NCBI RefSeq assembly: GCF_000819805.1
Contig: NZ_CDCE01000025.1
Span: 45,972 to 109,971, forward strand
DNA from: Aeromonas diversa CDC 2478-85
Lineage (GTDB): Bacteria > Pseudomonadota > Gammaproteobacteria > Enterobacterales > Aeromonadaceae
Direction of reading: 5' to 3'
Length of the DNA: 64,000 bases
Part shown: positions 59,819 to 64,000 of the stretch, piece after piece
Layout of the letters: the number at the start of each line of letters is the position of its first letter
Position numbering within the stretch: position 1 is the stretch's first letter
The notes under the pieces: generated by a model
Seen by the model: the letters and a program-made list of their open reading frames with translations, nothing else
Databases searched by the model: none
What the model was told of the DNA's origin: nothing
Position numbers and translations under genes: made by a program

Positions 59819-61675
59819 ATGACCTCGTGTGGCCCCCGTTTTCCCCTGATGCAGATCCAGCCCACCATACTGCGCTTTGCCAAGATGCTTGGCAGCGTGT
59901 TGCAGCTGGAGGTGGAGATAGTGGACGCCAGCCTGGTGCGGGTGGCCGGCACCGGCCCCTATGGTTGCGGCTTCGGCCGCGAGCTGGAGGGGGATTCGCG
60001 CCTGCTGCGCTACGTCATCGACAACCAGTGCGAGAAGGTGGTGATCCAGACCAGCGACGACCCGGTCTGCCGCGGTTGCAGCCATAAGGCGCAGTGCCGT
60101 GAGCGCGCCTTTTTGGGGGTGCCCATCATGGTGGACGAGGCGTGCGTCGGGGTGATAAGCCTGGTGGCCTTCAACGGCGAGCAGCAGGCGCGCCTGCGGG
60201 ACAACCTGCAGGAGGTGAGCGACTATGTGCGGCACATCTCCACCATGCTGGTCTCGAATCTGGTGCGCAGGCGCGGCTACGGGGACGGGGTGGACAAGCT
60301 GCTGCTCTCGCTCACCGCCAACATGGATCAGGGCTGTCTGCTCCTAAACGAGCGCAACCAGGTGATCCACGCCAATCCGCCCGCCCTCAAGCAGCTCAAC
60401 GTGGCCAAGGAGCAGTTGCTCGGCCGCACCCTGGCGGTGCGCCCGCTCACCTTCGCCCAGAGCGGTCTCACCGGCCATCTGCAACACATCCTGAGCTGGG
60501 GAGATCGCCAGGAGCTCATCATAGGGCAGCTGCAACCGGTGCAGGATCAGCAGATCTTCCTGATGGCGTTTCACCAGTCCCACGCCGCCCTTAGCGCCCC
60601 CACCGAGCAGGACGCCCGGCTCGAGCCCCTCATCGGCGAGAGCAAGCCCATGCGCCATCTCAAGCACCTGCTCCAGCGCATCGCGCTCAGCCCCTCGAGC
60701 GTGCTGATCACCGGGGAGAGCGGCACCGGCAAGGAGGTGGTGGCCCGCGCCGTGCACCGCCTGAGCCCGCGCCACGACAAGCCGTTTATCGCCATCAACT
60801 GCGCCGCCATTCCCGAGCAGCTGCTCGAGAGCGAGCTGTTTGGCTACGTCAAAGGCTCCTTCACCGGCGCCTCGAGCGGGGGCAAGCAGGGGCTGATTCA
60901 GGCCGCCCACCAGGGCACCCTGTTTCTCGACGAGATTGGGGACATGCCGCTCACCATGCAGGCCAAGCTGTTGCGGGTGCTGGAGCTGCGCGAGGTGACC
61001 CCCATCGGCGCCAGCCGCACGGTGCCGGTGGACATTCGGGTCATCGCCGCCACCCATCAGCAGCTCGAGACCTTTATCGACGAGGGGAAGTTTCGCGAAG
61101 ATCTCTTCTATCGCATCAACGTGGTGCCCCTGCACCTGCCCCCATTGCGCGAACGCCACGGGGACGTGGAGCTGCTGACCCACCATTTTCTTAACCTGCA
61201 CACCAACCGCATCGGCATCGTCTACCCCGGCATCACCGAGGAGGTGATGGCCCTGCTCAAGGGGTATCGCTGGCCCGGCAACGTGCGTGAGCTTAGCAAC
61301 CTCATCGAATACCTGGTTAACGTCATCCAGTCCGGCGAGGTGATTGAAGGCTCCCTGCTTCCCCCCAACATCATTCGCAATCAGCGGGGCCCCCAGGCAT
61401 CGCCCGAGCAGGCCGCTCATGCCGGCGCAGAGCCGGCCCAACCGACGACCCTTCACCACGGCGACCCCCAGCCGAGTGAGGCGACCCGCCCCCAGTGGCC
61501 TGGCCGCGATGAGCCCGCCGGGCACATCATGGCCGAGAACGACCTGGAGAGCATGGAGCGGCAGATGATAGAGGAGACCCTCTCGCGCCTTGGCAACAAG
61601 AAGCTGGCCGCCCAGGCCCTCGGCATCGGCATCGCCACCCTCTATCGCAAGATAAAGAAGTATGAGATTGCGTGA
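59819..61675 (+). CDS. ygeV: YgeV, sigma54-dependent transcriptional activator
   Basis: A 618-residue enhancer-binding protein. The N-terminal sensor (1-150) has a cysteine set [13 protein letters not shown] (Cys84, Cys87, Cys93), then a PAS-like region (about 165-250). The AAA+ domain has Walker A GESGTGKE (about 299-306), the sigma54-contact loop as GSFTGA (346-351) rather than the usual [17 protein letters not shown] and the arginine region [22 protein letters not shown] Fis-type helix-turn-helix ends the protein ([22 protein letters not shown]). It likely activates the purine operons, whose promoters carry sigma54-like elements. It closely matches E. coli YgeV. Confidence 0.93.
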   Translation: MTSCGPRFPLMQIQPTILRFAKMLGSVLQLEVEIVDASLVRVAGTGPYGCGFGRELEGDSRLLRYVIDNQCEKVVIQTSDDPVCRGCSHKAQCRERAFLGVPIMVDEACVGVISLVAFNGEQQARLRDNLQEVSDYVRHISTMLVSNLVRRRGYGDGVDKLLLSLTANMDQGCLLLNERNQVIHANPPALKQLNVAKEQLLGRTLAVRPLTFAQSGLTGHLQHILSWGDRQELIIGQLQPVQDQQIFLMAFHQSHAALSAPTEQDARLEPLIGESKPMRHLKHLLQRIALSPSSVLITGESGTGKEVVARAVHRLSPRHDKPFIAINCAAIPEQLLESELFGYVKGSFTGASSGGKQGLIQAAHQGTLFLDEIGDMPLTMQAKLLRVLELREVTPIGASRTVPVDIRVIAATHQQLETFIDEGKFREDLFYRINVVPLHLPPLRERHGDVELLTHHFLNLHTNRIGIVYPGITEEVMALLKGYRWPGNVRELSNLIEYLVNVIQSGEVIEGSLLPPNIIRNQRGPQASPEQAAHAGAEPAQPTTLHHGDPQPSEATRPQWPGRDEPAGHIMAENDLESMERQMIEETLSRLGNKKLAAQALGIGIATLYRKIKKYEIA

Positions 61676-61707
61676 TGGCCAGCTTGTGACTGTGTCTCTC
61701 TAACGAC

Positions 61708-61735
61708 AGCGCCCCCTGATGGGGGCGCTTTGTTT
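61708..61735 (+). terminator. Rho-independent terminator after ygeV
   Basis: A perfect 9-bp stem AGCGCCCCC / GGGGGCGCT with loop TGAT is followed by TTGTTT. It marks the end of the purine island. Confidence 0.9.
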
Positions 61736-61816
61736 GGGCTGAGGGCTGCGCTGGCTGAGGCGTCCATAAGGGCGTAATATGACCGCCTTACTGATTGAAT
61801 ATAAAAGGAAAGTCCG

Positions 61817-62668
61817 ATGGCTCGCGGGAATAGTTGGTCAGCGCTGGAGATTGCCGCCACGGTGTCGGACTATATGGCCATGTTGCAGCAGGAGCTGGCC
61901 GGTCAGCGCTATAACAAGGCCGAACACCGCCGTGCTCTGCTCAGTAAGCTCAGCGCTCGCACTCCTGCCGCCGTAGAGAAGAAACACCAGAACATCAGCG
62001 CCGTCTTAAAGTCGCTCAACCGCATGTGGATTGCAGGCTACAAGCCCCTTGCCAACGTCCAAGAGGCGCTGCGAGAGGAGGTGGAAACCTGGCTGCTCCA
62101 TCACCCCGAGTTCGACCGCCAGCTCGATGCCGAGGTGGCGCGCCCCGCCGTCGCGCCCGCCTATTTTGACTTCGGCACCTTCTTAGTCGAGCCACCCGCC
62201 CTCGATAACAGCCTGCAAGAGCAGGTCGCACCCTATCAGCTCAGGCGCCCGCAACTACATAGGGACTATGTGGCCCAAGAGGCGGCTAATCGCTCGTTGG
62301 GATTGGCCGGTGAGCAGCTGGTCGTGGCCTTTGAGCGGCAACGTTTGATAGCCCAAGGGTGTCAGTACTTGGCCGATCGGGTGGAGCATGTCTCCCAGAG
62401 CAAGGGGGATGGGCTTGGTTATGACATTCACTCCTTCGAGGCTAATGGAAGAGATCGGCTCATCGAGGTGAAGACCACCGCCTTTGCCAAGGAGACGCCG
62501 TTTTATGCCAGCAAAAACGAGGTGGCGTTTTCCGAAGATCACGCCGATCTCTTCGTGCTAACCCGCGTCTATCGCTTCCGTCATGCCCCTCAAGCCTTCG
62601 AACTCCCCGGCGCCATCGTTCAGAACTGCCATCTCAATCCGGTGACCTATATCTGTCAGCCGAGGTGA
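61817..62668 (+). CDS. DUF3883-type protein with PD-(D/E)xK nuclease-like motif
   Basis: A 283-residue protein. The N-terminal 110 residues (WSALEIAATVSDYMAMLQQELAGQRYNKAEHRRALLSKL...EKKHQNISAVLKSLNRMWIAGYKPLANVQ) form a module I associate with HNH- or DUF3883-containing restriction-like proteins. The C-terminal part has GLAGEQLVVAFERQRL, then GDGLGYDIHSFEANGRDRLIEVKTT, which reads as the E...D...ExK core of a restriction-endonuclease-like fold. It is probably a defence or DNA-repair nuclease, but activity is not shown. It stands alone after the ygeV terminator; a TAATAT sequence at about 61774 may be its -10. Start ATG follows AAAGGAAAG. Confidence 0.75.
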   Translation: MARGNSWSALEIAATVSDYMAMLQQELAGQRYNKAEHRRALLSKLSARTPAAVEKKHQNISAVLKSLNRMWIAGYKPLANVQEALREEVETWLLHHPEFDRQLDAEVARPAVAPAYFDFGTFLVEPPALDNSLQEQVAPYQLRRPQLHRDYVAQEAANRSLGLAGEQLVVAFERQRLIAQGCQYLADRVEHVSQSKGDGLGYDIHSFEANGRDRLIEVKTTAFAKETPFYASKNEVAFSEDHADLFVLTRVYRFRHAPQAFELPGAIVQNCHLNPVTYICQPR

Positions 62669-62914
62669 GGTCTAGATAATAAGTAAAGCCATAGAAACTC
62701 ATCTCATGGCTCCTTGCCTTATTCTTACATTAAGATACTTCTCAGTTTAATGTTTTGAACAGGTGGATGACTGGTTCACTGAGTCATATGAAGAGTGCGA
62801 ACCTATTTTGTTATGTGATCTACCTCTTGTATACAACATGATAAACTCCAAATGAGCCCTGATGGGATATAACGTTAGTGGTGAGTATGTCTGAATTAGC
62901 TTCAGGAGCCCATC

Positions 62915-63568
62915 ATGCAGTATGCAAAATGCACCCTTGATAACAAGAATTGGGAGGCAGCCGAGTTTGAGAGATTGCCTACCGGAGAGTTAGAGACTAA
63001 AAGAACCAGTCTTGTTTGTACCGAGTGTGGTGAGTTTGCGTGGTACAGAAAAAGAAGCATTCATGGGAACCCCCCACATTTTTGTGCTCATCATGCTGAA
63101 GGTTGTGACCTCAAGGTTGAGTATGTTTCATCTACAGAAAACAGAGATGATGTAACAGAAACGGCAGATGAAGTGGCAAACAATGACACTATAATTGTCA
63201 GACTAGACAAAGAAAAGGGGGGCGCGATCGATGTTGTCCAAGTGCAGGCTCCCCCTATCTCTGGTCAAGGAGAAGGTGGTCGAAGGTATGTCATTACTGA
63301 TAATACTCGGCTTTCGTCACAGCAGTTTACACTTCGCCGAATTTTGCATCGGTTAGTCAAAAGTGAGGCTTTCAGGAAGTCTGCTAGTCGTATTATTTTC
63401 TATAGGACTAATGATGATGTGATGCTTGATGGGCAAGTGAAGGATATAGTAATTAGTTTTGCTGATATTACGAAAGAAAAGCATCATGACAAGATCAATT
63501 TTTATTGGGGCCCTATTGTGTCCGTTAAAAAACGGCAGATGGAAAAATATGGCTCAACTCAAGGATGA
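62915..63568 (+). CDS. Unrecognised protein with N-terminal zinc-finger-like cysteines
   Basis: I do not recognise this 217-residue protein. The N-terminal 70 residues hold VCTECGEFAWY and HFCAHHAEGCDL, so C-x2-C and C-x-H-H-x3-C could bind zinc, a little like the start of CoiA-type proteins. The middle is acidic and the rest mixed, with IIFYRTNDDVMLDG and INFYWGPIVSVKKRQ. Codon use is much richer in A and T than the rest of the window, which suggests recent transfer. AGGAG precedes the ATG. The stop overlaps the next gene as ATGA. The 246-base gap before it is A+T rich and contains the palindrome TTGTATACAA at 62827-62836. Confidence 0.65.
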   Translation: MQYAKCTLDNKNWEAAEFERLPTGELETKRTSLVCTECGEFAWYRKRSIHGNPPHFCAHHAEGCDLKVEYVSSTENRDDVTETADEVANNDTIIVRLDKEKGGAIDVVQVQAPPISGQGEGGRRYVITDNTRLSSQQFTLRRILHRLVKSEAFRKSASRIIFYRTNDDVMLDGQVKDIVISFADITKEKHHDKINFYWGPIVSVKKRQMEKYGSTQG

Positions 63569-63792
63569 GCTATAATTCTGCTAGCGTGGCTATATTTGAA
63601 GATATAGCAGATGATTTCATGCAATTCTTCGAGGTTGACGAGTTAGATGATCTGCTTGGTGCTTACGTCTTAGTCGCAGGACGGTGTTCCTACAGCAATG
63701 GTGGTGAGGGTAAACCTATCATATGGTGCGGCACTAAAAACTATATCTTTGTTAAAAAGTATAAAGATCCATACATTGAAGACGTTGAATAA
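63565..63792 (+). CDS. Small unrecognised acidic protein
   Basis: A 75-residue acidic protein, not recognised. Features are IFEDIADDFMQFFEVDELDDLLGAYVLVAGRC and KPIIWCGTKNYIFVKKYKDPYIEDVE. It overlaps the preceding gene by four bases, so the two are probably translated together and may act as a pair. It could also be the C-terminal part of the upstream protein separated by a frameshift, since its frame differs by one position. A+T-rich codon use matches the partner. The remaining 208 bases of the window (63793-64000) are A+T rich with no gene that I can see. Confidence 0.5.
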   Translation: MSYNSASVAIFEDIADDFMQFFEVDELDDLLGAYVLVAGRCSYSNGGEGKPIIWCGTKNYIFVKKYKDPYIEDVE

Positions 63793-64000
63793 GATGATGT
63801 GCTGACAATGGTTTAGTTTGATGATTATTTTTCTTAAGTCTTAGTTTTTGTGAGCAAACTATTTTTTAGTGTTCAGATGAGTTGATTGCATAATGGGCTT
63901 GCTGACTTACTTTGGTTGGTGAGCTCATTATTTAACAAAGGGTTTTCTCTTTTCTAGAGAATGCAGTAAAGAATAATCATGTGTACAGATCTAGTTATCA

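Overview
The window looks like a gammaproteobacterial chromosome of about 60% GC or more. Gene content and protein sequences point to an Aeromonas-type organism; this is inferred from the classic envelope operon, an Escherichia-like SdaC and a full purine-catabolism cluster with close similarity to E. coli proteins. I had no database search, so the genus is an inference.

Layout. (1) 1-15.2 kb, plus strand: the conserved envelope/lipid A operon cdsA-dxr-rseP-bamA-skp-lpxD-fabZ-lpxA-lpxB-rnhB-dnaE-accA, closed by a strong terminator. (2) 15.2-19.7 kb: a MATE efflux gene and its LysR-type neighbour on the minus strand, a 0.7 kb gene-free regulatory region, then the serine/H+ symporter gene sdaC. 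(3) 19.7-32.0 kb: a complete type I-E CRISPR-Cas locus. A WYL-domain regulator precedes cas3-cse1-cse2-cas7-cas5-cas6e-cas1-cas2, followed by an 84-bp leader and an array of 46 repeats (the last degenerate) with 45 spacers of 32 or 33 nt. (4) 32.0-61.7 kb: a large catabolic island. ygeW-ygeX-ygeY-hyuA-yqeA form one operon, a DMT-family transporter follows, yqeB-yqeC run backwards, mocA starts divergently from yqeC, and then ygfK-ssnA-ygfM-xdhD-xanQ-guaD, ghxQ, xdhABC and the sigma54 activator gene ygeV. (5) 61.8-64 kb: a DUF3883-type (PD-(D/E)xK-like) protein, then an AT-rich stretch with two overlapping genes I do not recognise.

How the genes fit together. The island encodes uptake of xanthine, guanine and hypoxanthine (XanQ, GhxQ), deamination (GuaD, SsnA), molybdenum hydroxylases (XdhD/YgfM, XdhABC), an Fe-S flavoprotein (YgfK), ring-opening hydrolysis (HyuA), and breakdown of the resulting ureido/diamino acids. 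That last part uses YgeY, the carbamoyltransferase YgeW, the diaminopropionate ammonia-lyase YgeX, and carbamate kinase YqeA for ATP. YqeB, YqeC and MocA belong to the set of factors linked to molybdenum (and selenium) cofactor maturation. Together this reads as anaerobic purine/urate fermentation. The order differs from E. coli as I recall it, where xdhABC-ygeV come first.

The most interesting regulatory signal is a shared promoter architecture. Three operons (ygeW, ygfK, xdhA) each have a -24/-12 sigma54-like element. Upstream of each lie paired elements with a TGATA core: two 11-bp direct repeats exactly 21 bp apart before xdhA, a perfect 10-bp inverted repeat before ygfK, and TTATCA/TGATAA copies before ygeW. 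I propose these as binding sites for YgeV. Other points of note are XdhD with both [2Fe-2S] domains present but all cluster cysteines lost, start codons of yqeC and mocA one base apart, four consecutive GC-rich hairpins between xdhD and xanQ, and a 12-bp direct repeat plus a 9-bp hairpin in the CRISPR leader.
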